Source: Pipra filicauda
Taxonomy: Eukaryota > Chordata > Aves > Passeriformes > Pipridae
Direction of reading: 5' to 3'
Length of the DNA: 64,000 nucleotides
Assembly: GCF_003945595.2 (NCBI RefSeq)
Contig: NW_024103874.1
Location: forward strand, 4,474,001-4,538,000
The notes under the pieces: model-generated
The model's database searches: none
Told to the model about the DNA's origin: nothing
What the model saw: only the letters and a program-made list of their open reading frames with translations
Translations under genes and position numbers: made by a program
In this document: piece after piece, positions 33,111 through 45,925 of the stretch
How positions within the stretch are numbered: the first letter of the stretch is position 1
How the letters are laid out: the number at the start of each line of letters is the position of its first letter

Positions 33111-35900
33111 GGCCTCTGGAATACAAAAGATGTTTCTAACTTTCAAGACTGGGAGGAGGAAAGGTTACTGTGGGGAAAACCAGGCTGAGTGCAAGTCGTT
33201 TCAAAGTTAAATTCCTGGCACTGCCCTGCCTGGAGCGTGGGTCCTGGATCAAGGATGGGTGAGGAGCAGCCACTGCATTTGTAGGATCTGTGTGTAAAGC
33301 TGGGTCCAAGAAAACCCCGTTTTGACACCCAGGCTGTCACTGGAAGCTGCCCTGCACAGTGCTTGACCCAGCAGCTGCATTTGTGCCTGACTGAGGGAAA
33401 ATGCAGATATGGGGGATTTTGGAGCAACTCGAGCACAGCTCCCATCCTCAGGAAGAAAGTCCCTGTTACTCCTGAGACATGAACAGGAGCTGGAGAGGAT
33501 AATTTCCATGAACCAAATGGAATAAATTCTGTCAGATTCTGGTTTTTGCACGTTCCACTGATTAGGATTTCCTCCCTGGGACTGGGGTGGTCACAGTGTT
33601 GGTTTCTGTTGGCTCTAAGCACAGCTCTTTCTGGAATGATCCAGTGCATATGCAGGGAAAGGCAACTGGGAGGTTTGAAATATGTGGACTACACAATGAG
33701 CATCAGGGGAAAACTTAGGGAAACAAATCCAAGGTGCCTGAGAGCTATTTACACTCCCAGGCGAAGAAAACTTCAAACCCCACAAAAAAAATAAAACCTC
33801 AACCCAACCAGAATCACCCAGCAAAAGGGTTACTTTACATTTTGATCTAAAAAGCATTTATGCATTAAAAACAAGAAACTTCAAACTGGCCCCTTTCAAA
33901 AATAAACTCCACTCCCCTGACATCCCGATCTGAAAGACTGAAGAGAAGCTTCCCAAATGTGATGAGGATTAGATGAGTGAGACATTGCATTTCAAAGAGA
34001 AAATGGCACATCAAAGGCAGCTCGAGCCTGATATTGAAGTCCCCACCCAGGAGGGCTCTTTCCTGGGGGACTGGGCAAGGTGGAGGTGGTCTCTGCTGCT
34101 GGGAGTGCTTGAAGAGAAGGTGGGAAGGGCAAAAGACAGCCCCACATTTTCATGAAGGCACCTGAGGTCTGGATCAGGCCAACACAGTTTTGGGAAGTGC
34201 ATCTGCCTCTCCTGGCTAATGATGTTGGTTGGAAAGTCCCTGCTTTGCCCTGTGCTGCTAAAATGTCAACAGAGCAATAATGACTTTTACTTATATCAGA
34301 AATTAATTTAATAGTGAACTAAGAGCATCTTCTGCCTCCCCAGCTGATCATTTCCAGAAGGTCTTGAGTGAGGTATCTTTTACCTTGCCCTTACATTCCC
34401 AGCCTGTCCTGGGGATGTCCAACCCCACCAGGCTGATCCCTCCGTCCGTCACGTGGTGCCGACGCTGTTTCCCTTGAGAAGACCAAACGTTGTCTCAATT
34501 TATGGGCTGCAGAAGAAACTGTGATAAAACCAAGTCATAAAATCCAATAGTGTCACCAGGTGAAGATAATTTATACTGCTATTCATACTAAAATATGACC
34601 CTCTTCTTGCACCACAGCACTGAACTCCTCCAGCACCTCTTTAGCCTCGTCAGAGTGGATGCAGAGATCTGAGAGTCCCTGACACCCAGCAGCAGTAATT
34701 GAGCCCACCCTGGGTCTTGGCACAGACCAAACCCTTCCAGCCCCCCCATGGATGTGATAGCTGGAAACTGGGACACACACAGAGGCACCAAACTGAGCCT
34801 TGGTGTCTGTGGAGCAAAAAGAAGGAGATGCAGAGGAAATACTGTTTGGAGCAGAGTGGACTGGGATGGTGAGATACCATCTGCCAAATCCCTTCTGCTG
34901 CTCTAAGGAAATCCATGGAGAAAACAAGCGGATGTCGAAAATCAGAGTTCAGCTTTGGAGGAGAAGTTGGGGGAGGAAAAACGTGTGAATCACTCAGGGT
35001 ATCCAAGTATGGTAATTAATGTTAATAACATTAAATAATTTAAATGGACAAGCAATATTTTATATTATATTTCTTTGGCACTTTTACTGGTGTCGTACTG
35101 GGTTTGCCCTTGTGTCCTGGATTAGTAAAATTTCATTCACTGTGAGGAAAAACAAGGGTGATTTTTTGGTGTGGGGTTATTCCAAAGATCGTATCTTTTT
35201 TTCTGCTATTTACCAAAGTAAAATTCCAGGTATGAAATTCCTGTCTAGAAGGGAATGTGAATTGTACAGGCAGAAATTATTTATTTCCTTGGTAACAGCA
35301 AGGAATTTGTGCAATTTTGGGAAGATGGACCATGTTTCTGTTTACCACTAAGGCTTCTGTGGGGACATTTTGCTGTTATACCTGCTTGGACACTTAGAAT
35401 AGCACATTTTAGACTGTTTTCACCCTTAGGCCCTACATCCATTCAAGACCCCCTGGGTTTGGTTCCACAACTTGTGCTAAAGTTCTGACCAATCTGGAAG
35501 GGAAGGTGCCATCACACTGTGTGTTAAAAAAAAAAACCTTTATTTTTTACTAGGATTGCTGCTAAAATCCTGGTGCTGTGCTCAGCTCTGTATAAACATG
35601 GAGAACAGGTTTGCCTCCTGAATATGACTGCTTGAAAAGTCATATATGAATTTTTAGAAGGAAAATGGCTCCCTATGTAAACAAATTACAACTCTTTGCA
35701 ACTCTGCCCCTGGAAAGTTCATCAAAATCCAGTCAGATCTCTGTTTAGATGGCGTGCAGGCAGGGGGAAAGGGGTCTGAGACATCTTGGCCATAATTTTC
35801 CTTTTTGTTTGAAGACACAGCAAGAAATTCCAACCTGGACTTGACACACCCTGTGCAAAGGTTGGGTCTGACTCAAGGCAAGTGTGATTTGGGACTGATG
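33110..35900. other. Intergenic region, no gene recognised
   Basis: About 2.8 kb of unique-looking sequence with no supported exon, RNA or repeat family. Confidence 0.6.
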
Positions 35901-35904
35901 ATCA

Positions 35905-36145
35905 GAGAAATCAGGATGATTTGGGTTGGAAAGGACCCTAAAGCTCTTCCAGTTTCACCCCCTGCCACGGGCAGGGAAACCTTCCACTAGCCCAGGTTGC
36001 TCCAAGCCCCATCCAACCTGACCTTGAACACTTCCAGGGATCCAGGGGCAGCCACAGCTTCTCTGGGCAACCTGTGCCAGGGCCTCCCCACCCTCACAGG
36101 GAAGAATTTTTTCCTAATACCTAATCTAAACCTATTCTCTGTTAC
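35905..36145 (-). mobile_element. CR1-type LINE 3'-end fragment (- strand)
   Basis: On the + strand it reads GATTTGGGTTGGAAAGGACC, CCTTCCACTAGCCCAGGTTG, CTTGAACACTTCCAGGGATC and TTTTTTCCTAATACC, the reverse complement of the CR1 3' region. At about 240 bp it is among the longest copies here. Confidence 0.92.
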
Positions 36146-36150
36146 TGTGA

Positions 36151-36198
36151 AATTCTTGGATCAACCTGGTCTAGTTCTGTGATTCTCTGATTCTGACA
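36151..36198 (+). mobile_element. CR1 3'-tail remnant in opposite orientation
   Basis: GGATCAACCTGGTCTAG is joined directly to TTCTGTGATTCTCTGATTCT, both diagnostic of the + strand CR1 3' end but lacking the roughly 70 bp normally between them. It abuts the inverted copy at 35905-36145. Confidence 0.55.
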
Positions 36199-36199
36199 G

Positions 36200-39100
36200 A
36201 CCTCCCCTATTTACAGGTTTAAGCGAAATCCAAACAGCCTCACAGCACCCTGAAACCCCCTGTAAACGCCTGACCTTGCCCTGCTCTCCCTCTGCCTCAC
36301 AGCTCCAGGAGGGACCCAACCTGGGCCTTTCTTCCTCTGCCTTTTTTTTCTTCCTCTGCCTTTTGTTTGTTGTGTACCACAAATCGCCTCATCACTTTCA
36401 AATCAAACGCCTTCCTCCTTTCTGCTCCCAGAAATTAAAATGTGGCAAGGTCTTTTCTATTTTTTTTTGTTTTGTTTTTGAACAGCAAGATTAAAAGTCT
36501 TTTGAAGAATAATGTTTTCCTAAGTTTTAGCTGACATTCAATTTTAATGACTTTTTAAACAAAGTAACTATTAACTGTGCATCGTTTTATAGTTTCCTGA
36601 TGTCTGACAGGTGTTTTTGCCCATGTGGGAAACAGATGCTAATAACATTTTCCCTAATAGCTCATAAATAATAAGCATTTAGCATTTTCCTTTGTATACT
36701 GCTCTGTCAATAGCCAATTTACTTTTCAGAAGCCACAACGTTTTCCTGTCAATCAGTTTTAGCCTCAGGCACTTTTTGGTGATTAGAAACCCCTTAGAGA
36801 GCGAGAACTCCAAATTAGTTTTAAATAAAAAATAAGAATATTCATGCTGTTGAACATCTAAAGGTAAAAAAAAAAAAAAAAGATCTGGGTACATAAGTAT
36901 CACTGGTGGGGTATTAATACTTCATAGAACTGGAGTGACCAACTGCTCTCAGGAGGAATGCAGCAAAGACAAGCACATGACACAAAGAAAGTAATGTATG
37001 CTGGAGAAAAAGAACTTTTTATCAAAAAAAAGAAGTAATTTAGGGGTTTGCTGAAAAGCTTTACCTCTAGGAGAACTATATCACCTCCTCATTTGGAAAA
37101 TAAGCAGCAAATCTAGCACAGCACTTGGTGCCTACCACAGTGTCTCACTCCTTTGATACGCCTTGGATCTTGCTATGACATTTTGTCTCTTTCCAGAGGT
37201 GAAAAAAGGGGTAAAGTTAAAATCTCTCCCTCCAAGAGAAGAGCAGATGCAGAACTGGAAAGTCCTCAGTGGTAGGTATGAAAGCCAGGAAGTGACTGGA
37301 GCACCACTGGAGCACAAGGAGCAGGACCAGATCTCCAGACAATTGTCATCTGCTGATTCATCCTTGCAGAAACCCTTCCTTTCCTACCCTCACAAGTGTC
37401 AGGGAAGGGTCCAGGTATCTCCTGTCAGACCTTTCAGGCATTACTGCAACATCTGTGCACCTCCCAGGTAAAAGCAGTTTTAATAAACTCCATTTAAATG
37501 AGCTTTTTCCCCTCAGTGATCACAATAAGGAGCACTTTGGAAGAGAGAAGAACCTCGTGCTTCAGGATTCAAACCTATTTCAGGTGGTGCTGTGTTCAGG
37601 TTGCACAGCCATTTCCTGTCATCTGACCTTATCACATCAGCATTTTGGGGGTTGTGGGACCTTGGGCAGAGTTCTGGTCACTGCTGGAGACAGGACAGCC
37701 ATATGGGTGGAGTTTGGCTTCAGCACAGTTTGGCCTTTTCTGCATAAACAAGCTGAAATTCATGGATTTCACTGTTCATTCACCTTACATCATCACACTG
37801 CATTGTAATCCACAGCTCTTTTGCCAAATTTATTTTCTCATTCATTTTTCCCAGAGAAAATGAAGTGATGCAACATTCACCAACCAGTACAAAAGCCAGA
37901 TTCTGTTTCAAGAGAAAGTGGCCTCATTTATTTGAACATATTGACCTGGGACTCTGCACATGCTGATGTACCTGCAGCTGCACTGAACACCATTAAACCC
38001 CAGGGGGTCTTTGTTAATCAAATGTAAACATGAATATTGCAGTGACATAAAATACAGATACCACAGATATACGAGACAAAGGGTCAGGCACTGGGTTGGT
38101 TCTTCTGGTTGATTTTTCTCCTTGAATGAAGGAAACTTTTGCCCTCCAATGAAGTGATTCCTCAATCTCCACCACAAAACATGACAGCAGTGACATGACC
38201 CACAGTGCTTTCCTCCTTCAGGAGCAGCAGTGTCACACCAACTCCTTCTGAGGTGACAGCAACAAAATGGTTAATGGCAGCATTAAATGACTATCCTTGG
38301 ATTTAGCATCAGCACTGAGGTGAAGAAGCCTGGATTTTTCTAAGCAATTCTGGCTGCCTGGTTGCCCATGCAGAAGGCAAACATGCCTCATGTTTCAATT
38401 CACATGTGGTAACTTTCTAATGATAGGGGTGTTAATTGAGAGCAGAACAGCTCGAGCGGGAGAGTAACAATTAGCTGAGGCTCCTGCTTTTAAAAAAAGT
38501 ACCATGGCACATCAGTGCATAGTAGGTTGGGAATCACTTTTGCATATCTAATTTTTAAAGCTAAGAGATGGCTGTTCTGGAAGCAAAAGGGCTTCTGGCA
38601 CCAGACTGGGGCATTGCATTGGCACACCCTGCTCCGGAGGAGTTCCAGCCCTGGCATCACCGACCACAGGAGCTGGTTCTGTTCAACACCTTCTGTTCCA
38701 TTCCCTGCTTGACAATGTCCCTCAAGAAACACTTGTCAGGAATATCTGGGATGAAAGCAAGGTTGATGGCTGGTACTGCTGGGATCACAGTTCCTTTTCA
38801 CTGTCTGGGTGCTGATGGAGCACCAAAACCTGCAAGAAGTTTGGAGACTCGCTCTCCAGACGGTGTTGGGTGGGAATTGTCACTGCTGAGTAGCTCAGTG
38901 TTAAGTGCAAAAGGTTTGTAATAAACCTGAAAGACTCATGACACCTTTCTGTCTGTTAGTTTTCATTCATTTACTCCTTGGTAATCATCTCCCACCCATT
39001 CCCACCAGTTCCAAACCCCTCGTCCCTGCTGCTCAGGCTCCCACATGGGAACAGTTCAAACCAATCTCCTTGGCCAACCTCTACCTGAAGAGGAGGAAGA

Positions 39101-39400
39101 AGCTCTTAAAAGCCACATACATCCCTGGGAGACTTTCTCTTGCACATCAAAATGATGGAGAGGAATCAGAATAATCCCAATGAACTATTTCAGCGTCTTT
39201 AACCCCAATTCCTTACACCCCTGAACCACTCAAGATTAATGCCTGGTTCTGCTCTTGTACCTTCCCTCTTTTTTTGGCTCACTCCGCACCAAATGCTAAA
39301 CTGGCCCCAACAACTACCTCGTTAATTTTTCCTCTCTGAGCAGTTGGGTTGAAACATATGCCATTAGACCTGATGTCCCCAGTTAAAACCCCTGTCACAC
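36200..39400. other. Intergenic region, no gene recognised
   Basis: About 3.2 kb without a supported gene. It includes an A16 tract at 36866-36881. Frames such as 37455-37808 are short and unrecognised. Confidence 0.6.
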
Positions 39401-39409
39401 CACTAAATA

Positions 39410-39605
39410 TTTTAGCAAATAAAAAATTTTTTAAACACGCGGCCAGATGTCCACATTGACATAGTGCTTAAGGCGTTTGACTGATAAAAAGCCAGGCCCC
39501 TTGGTAAGTGGGGATTTAAAAACATGTCCTGAGGCAAAGTGTGCGATATTAAAAACATCCTGGGCTCTTTTGTATGGAGATTTGCATACGTTGAGGTTTT
39601 AAAGA
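39410..39605. promoter_or_regulatory. Candidate conserved non-coding element with octamer motif
   Basis: An AT-rich block keeps several CpGs (aaacacgcggcc, aaggcgtttg, gtgcgatatt, catacgttg) and contains a perfect ATTTGCAT octamer at 39580-39587. This is composition-based inference only. Confidence 0.3.
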
Positions 39606-42600
39606 GAGTGTCCATCTGTCACTGAGCATTCTCCCAATACAACAAAGCATCGATAAATATTTTGAACCACAGTCACTTTTCAGCAGGCACCAGCAAGGAA
39701 GCAGAATGGTTTCAGCTGGGATATCCATCGCTTTGTGCAATAAAAGGAGCTGCAGTTTCACTTGGAAGTGGTGTTTAATATTTATGAGGATGACAGCCCT
39801 GTACAATTACAGAACTACAACCTGGCCCTTGGGTGATTCCATAAAAAGTATCAGCCAGGCAGAGAAAAAAATAACCCTCAAGCTTTTGTTCTGGAAAGTC
39901 TTGATGCAGTGATGTACCACGGTAGTGCTTCAGCATCAGTGGCACCCACTCCCAACACACATGGCAGCAGGGTGGCTCCAGCATCTGCTGGAGTGGTGGA
40001 AAGACTCCTTCCAGCTTTAATGAGCTCTGGACCAGGCTGGATGTGGCTGAATTGTCACCAAAGTGGATGAAACTCATCGTTCTCAGTGCCAACGCTGGGA
40101 AGAAAGGGTCAAAAATTCACCTGGCTGAGGGCACGTTCAGATCCATCACATCAGCACTGAGTTTGACTCCTGGGATTTAAGACAATATTGGGTTTTAAGG
40201 CTCAGTCTGAGTTGTGAGAAAACACAGAGTGGCAGCAAGGATAGGGATCAGGATGTTCTCACTAAACCAGAAGGTCCAACAAGTGGGAGGCATTTTACAG
40301 ATGGAAAAGCAAGCACACAGGCACCACTTGGTGCCCCGGGGAGCTGCAGTCTCGTCTCAGGCAGGACGGAGGGAATGACACTCCAAATTCCACATTTTTA
40401 TTTAGCTTTGCTTGTCTGGGTTGATATTTTTTAAGGAGGTGCCATATTCCTCTTATTCTTCAACCATCTAGAAGATCTAAAGTGTCTAATTGAGACAAAA
40501 CAAAGTCAGGGCACAAAATACACTTGCAGCAATTATTTTAGTTAATTAGATAATTTCAGTTTAAGCATGTGTGTATCTCAACAGATTGACTATTTCAACA
40601 GATTTCCAGCCTGTTCTTCTTTGTATTTTTAACTCCCTTTAATCTGAATCCATTTTTGAGCTCTTCCTACCTGACCACTAATATTTCTTAAGAGCCACAT
40701 ATAAAATAGATGGGGTTTAATCACTTATTTATTCCTCTGTTTTTCTTGCAAAGCTGGTTCTAATGGGGCAGTAACTATTGCAGTGCTGATGGTGGGAGTT
40801 GCCAGGTGGCAGATGGATTTTTTTCATAGGTGCAGCACGATGGTCTTGCACAGTTTATGGTTGGGTGACTGCACATCCATCTTGGCTGACACAGAGGAAT
40901 CTCTACTTGCACGTATTTGGGGGTATTTCTGTAAGTCTTGTGTTTAAGCTGTTAAACACCCCAGGAAAGGAGAGATTCAAGAATGCAAGAGGCAGATAAT
41001 AATAAAAAACTGTCTCTTATTCACTTGCAGAACACACATATTTATTGAAAAGGCACTGATTTCCCCCCCCCCCCAGCAGAAAATATGTAATTACTGCTGC
41101 TTGAAGGCAGCAATACTTTGTTTGCAAGCACATGCTGCCAAAGGAAACTGGCTTTCCTGTCTACAGTTGTCGGACAGTTTCTATCCAAGCAAGGGACATT
41201 TGATAGGCTTTGGGACAAATCCTGCGTGTTTTGATGGTTAAAGGGCTTCATCAGTTGTGTCAGTGGCTGTGGTGTTAAATGCATGATTGCTTGGGTGAAC
41301 AGGAGGATGTGACAGAGGGAAAATGGCTCTTGACCAGATTAATCTCAGACAGAAGACAGGGGATTACACAGACAAGCATATCAGCTGAAGACATTCCAGT
41401 CCTTAGGCCAGAGTTTGGAGAAAGTGAAGGCTGACCTGCTTGATTAATCTGTGCTTGAAGTTTAAACTATAGCAGATGCAAACTGGGAACTATTGCAGCT
41501 CACTTTCTGTGTGCTCTGTTGCTGGCAGCAAGGCATGTGATCAAATGGCTTGTTCTGAACCTGGTATTCCAATATTTGCCTGTATTTTGGGCACTAATTT
41601 ATATTAAAAGGCCATTCCCCCACTCAGGTATAAGAGCTCAGCTGTCATCTAATAAAAGGGCTTAAATATTTTCCTTGAGAACAAGGCTATGATGAAACAC
41701 ACTTTGCATCCATCCCAGGGCTGTGGTACCTCACAGGGGCAGGCAGCATCCAAATCTTCCCTGGTGAAATCTGGTCCCCAAGAATTTGAGACTTGGGCTG
41801 CAGGGAGGGATATTTTCACATCCCTCTCAAACCCCCTGGTTGAGCAAACTTCTGCTTCCAAAGCAGGCAGCAGTTCCTCCTCCCATTAAGCAAATTAATT
41901 TCGGCAGATCTGCCTTGATGGCTGCTGGAAATGGGGGCAAAAATGTTTGAATTTCAGGTTTGCCACATCAAGGACGTGCATGAGGGAGTGATAATGCTGC
42001 CAGCACAGGCAAGAGCCAGGAAAACAAATGGTGAGTTTCAAGCCTTTGTGGAAAGTCCCAGTCCCTTTGGCAGAGGGGATGGGGCTGTGTATTGGACCAG
42101 AGTATTGACTGCCAGAGCTGGCTGGGGCACACCAGCCCTGTAGCCTGTGCAGCTGAAAAAGGGCTGAAAGACTTTTACTGATCATTTAACAACCTGTTGT
42201 TTGGCACATCCTGGATCCAGCATGGATTGCCTGGGGAACATGCACACCATACTCGTGTCATCCAGAGCCTCCTCTCGGTGAGCCAGCAGAGCCACGCCAA
42301 GCTGCCCTGTCTCTGACTCCTGCCAAATGGGTATGGCACAGAAATTAAATGCCAAATCTTTTTCTTTTTATATAGCCAATTAAAGTCAATGAGACTAATG
42401 GTGTGAGATGGGCACACCAGCACTGGGGTGAAGACAGAACAGTGCTGTGTCCCTTTCACAAGTAGAGCTGAATTACTCTCTGTTCTCCCCACAGAATGAT
42501 TCAAACTAAGGGAAGAGGCACTAGCTTGGGAGAAGCATTTCAGAGAGAAAAAAATCAGCCCTCACTGAATCCATATCCCATCTCCTCAAAGCTTGCTTAC

Positions 42601-44510
42601 TGCCAGCTCCCTAATTTATGTAAACTGGTCATGAGAGCTGAATTAAAACCTACAATTAGCAATCCAGGAGGGCACCGGCGGTAATTCAGACAGATGTGCC
42701 ACTTAAAAATATTTACATAAAGCTTGCAGGATAACCAGCACTCCCAGAGGGAGCCATCATGCAAGGCTCTGGCATGCCAGCACAGCCTGGCTGTGGAGCT
42801 GGCTTTGGGGGGCTGTCCCCCAGCACAGCTCCACTGCCCCCGTCTGCAGAGCCAAACCAGGGCTTAGATTTTCAAACAGCTGCAACCACAGCTACAGCTC
42901 TTGGGGTCAAAAAGTATAAAGACCTAAAGAAGTTATCAAGAGCCTGAATGTTTCCTGACCTTTTTCTCAGGAAGATGCTCTGGAGTCAGTATGAATTTGC
43001 TTGAAGCTGCTCAGAAAACCTCAGAACTATCTTAACCTTACTACTTTCTGCACCATAACCATTGGGAAATATCCTCCCTACACACAGTGATTAGGACTTT
43101 CCAAGCTGAAATTCCAGGAGGAAGTCCATGACATGGAGAGCAGCTTGGCTCACTGCTGAGAGCAGGAGGACGGGATCTGATTTTTGGTGGCCATGAAAAG
43201 GGCTGGCAGCTGCCCCTCAGTTCACTTTGTCACTTCTAAGGACCAATTCAATATAGCATTTTCTTCTTGGAAAAGACTTTAGAGATTAATTTGCACTTTT
43301 GAAAACTTGGGATTATGGACCAGACTAGAAAGCTTTCACTGTGCCCTGGCTGAGAGCTTGGCTTCCACTTCTGTTTTAACCAGCTTGTGCCAGCAATGGG
43401 CTTTTGTTAGAAAGCATGAAACAGCTTAGGGGGAAATAATTAATTTGCAAATATCTATTGCTGTTATAGTGCAAATTCAATCCTGCACACAGCCTCAGTC
43501 ATCCTCCAGTGCAACTCAGACGTGAAGGAAATCCTTGTGGATGGATGTTGGGTTGGATGGATGTGGACCTCTCCCCTTGGTGCACCCCCTTTTTATCTCC
43601 CAGATAAGAGATAAACTATGTCTGGAAAGCAGCACTTTCTATGTGTTAAGATGCTGTAATTTAGAGGTTTTATCTGCAATTTCAGAAGCAGGTAAAGGAT
43701 TGCTTGAAAGGAATTGTGTAGGTGGTATTGGCACGTCAGGAGAGGTCATGGACTTTCTCAGGAGGGTTTAGGAGCCCTAAACAAACACATCTGCCCATGT
43801 GTTTTAGAGCTGGTAAAAGCACTGGTAACAGTCAGTTATAAAATGAGGCCAGTTCACACAGATGGTGAAAACAGTCATTCTGGTTTACATCCACAGCAAA
43901 ACCAATGACTGAATTGGCTCAGACACAGCCCTGGTAGAACCAAGAACAACTATTCACAGATGTCAGTTTATGGAGACAAGCTTTTTTTTCCCTCCATCAC
44001 TGCCCTGGCTACTGATAATCACCATTTTCCACCCTTCTAGTTATAGTAGTTCACATATAATGTAAAGAAACTTCAGCCTGGAGAATGCAAATGAAAATTT
44101 GAAGGTATGTCTTTGATATTCTCTTGCTGCTCTCACAAGTACACAGTATTCCCTACTCCCTTACTGGTAGCCAACACCTCCTCTGGCACTGACATGTATT
44201 TCAAAATGATTGCAAAAACCCATGAATTTTTCTCAAATATTTATGGGAACACCCAGAATGTTCACAGCAACAGATGAAAGACTGAAAACCAGATTCACTT
44301 GTTTATTAGCAAAATACAGGCAAAAAAAAAAAAAAAAAAAAGAAAAGTGATTGCTGCATTTGGTTTTTATTCTAAAAGCTCAAAACTTTCCAAACTTGAA
44401 TATACTTCCATTTTAAAATGGGTATGATTTACATCAAGGTTGATTTATCTGCTGGCTTTGGTGGCTGGAATATTCCAGCAACGGGTTTGCTTTGTTTCAG
44501 CACAATAGAA
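39606..44510. other. Intergenic region, no gene recognised
   Basis: About 4.9 kb with no supported exon or RNA gene. It contains a C12 run (41063-41074) and an A20 run (44322-44341). Confidence 0.6.
44322..44341 (+). repeat. Poly(A) tract, 20 nt
   Basis: Uninterrupted run of 20 A followed by GAAAAG. No retrogene body is recognised upstream. Confidence 0.85.
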
Positions 44511-44519
44511 GTTGAAAAA

Positions 44520-44720
44520 AATACTGTTGGATGAGTTTTATTATTGCAGCTTTTATGTGGGACATGAAAGCGCTCTCATTTAATACAAAGTCATTACTGC
44601 AGTTAAAACCATTAAGTTAATTAATATGGACATTTATTACTACCGATAAAAGATAATATCAGGGGATTTATAGAAACAATATATCTGTATATTCTTCCTC
44701 CTAAAGTCTCCACGAAGGCA
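44520..44720. promoter_or_regulatory. Candidate AT-rich conserved non-coding element
   Basis: AT-rich block with TTAATTAATATGG, TTTATTACTACCGATAAAAG and tgaaagcgctctc, dense in homeodomain-like TAAT cores and keeping several CpGs. Evidence is compositional. Confidence 0.25.
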
Positions 44721-45149
44721 GGACTTTCAGTGGGGCGGAATATATTGTAATGGCACCTGTTCCTGGGGCTTGCACTGAAGGTAGGTCAAGGGGAACACTT
44801 GCAGCAGAGTCATTAAGATAACCCCGGCCCCGAGAGCACCAGGGCTCACAAAATAAATCCTTCAACCTTGATAATTATGATACATTGAGGGAAGCAGAAA
44901 GTCCCTGGGTCCTGTCAAGCACTGAGTGGTAGAATAACTTGTTTCTTTTATCAGGAGCAACCCTGCTGCTGCTCAACGTGGGGACAGTGTCAGCTCCTGT
45001 CCTCAAACACAAAGATAATCCTGTCCTCAGTTTTTTAGCTAGAGGAAAGTCAGCAAACTCTCAGCTCTCACCCCTTTCACCTCCCCAGGTCTTCAGAGCT
45101 GAAAAACCTCGAGTTGTCCCTGACTGCTCTTGGTCATTTCCTTGTACTG

Positions 45150-45480
45150 ATGCCGGATAACAGTTGGGAGACGCGGTAATTTAATAAAGCTTTGCAAATG
45201 TAGACAACTGCAGAGTGTGATAGAGGGGCTGTATCAATCATGATAATGACAGACATTAGCAGAATGCCAAGTGTTTTGGTCTCAACAGATCTGTCACCGG
45301 TTTGCAGGCGGCAGTTGTACGTACAGGTCTGTGCATCGGCCGCTCTAATTCACTGCTGTCTGCAAAGCTGTCACTTGGAGAGGAGATTTATTGGGCTGAT
45401 ACATGTGATTTATGTCAGACGGCTTCAGCTTGGCTAACTTCTGTGCAACAATGGTAGTTAACAAGCAATTAAAATCTTTG
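45150..45480. promoter_or_regulatory. Candidate conserved non-coding element, CpG-retaining
   Basis: About nine CpGs survive in an otherwise AT-rich setting (gagacgcggtaattt, tcaccggtttgcaggcggcag, gtacgtac, catcggccgctctaattc). There is also a TATCAATCATGATAATGAC stretch resembling PBX/MEIS and homeodomain sites. CpG retention against a CpG-poor background hints at constraint. Confidence 0.35.
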
Positions 45481-45821
45481 GGCCATTGTGCTGGAAGCTA
45501 CAGGACAGTTCCCCTGGAATCAGCATTCAGTATTGTCTACTCTTAAAAACCCCTTATTCTGGAGGCTGGAACAAATTGCTCTCCTTATCACAGAGAGTTT
45601 CTCTCACTGCTTAAAATGGTGTGAATCTGTTCTTGAGGAGGGTATTTTTAATTCCGGTTTTCTCTGGGTCCACTAGGATCTCTGGGTCTACTTGTTCCAC
45701 AGTTGGGCTGTGGAAGTCTTTTGGTGATGAGAGAGATCTACCACTGTGTGTCTGCTCCTGAATGCACACAGTACTGTGGCCATGGGCTGCAGCCAGTGGG
45801 GGCACTGGTAGATGGAATTGT

Positions 45822-45925
45822 ATCATGGAATCATAAGAATCACAGGATGGTTTAGGTCAGAAGAGACCTCAAAGCTCATCTAATTCCAACCCCCTGACAT
45901 AGGCAGAAACACCTTCCACTAGAAT
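45822..45925 (-). mobile_element. CR1-type LINE 3'-end fragment (- strand)
   Basis: On the + strand it reads ATCATGGAATCATAAGAATC, AGACCTCAAAGCTCATCTAA and CACCTTCCACTAGAATGACC: the terminal repeat tail and the last 80 bp or so of CR1, reverse complemented. Confidence 0.9.
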
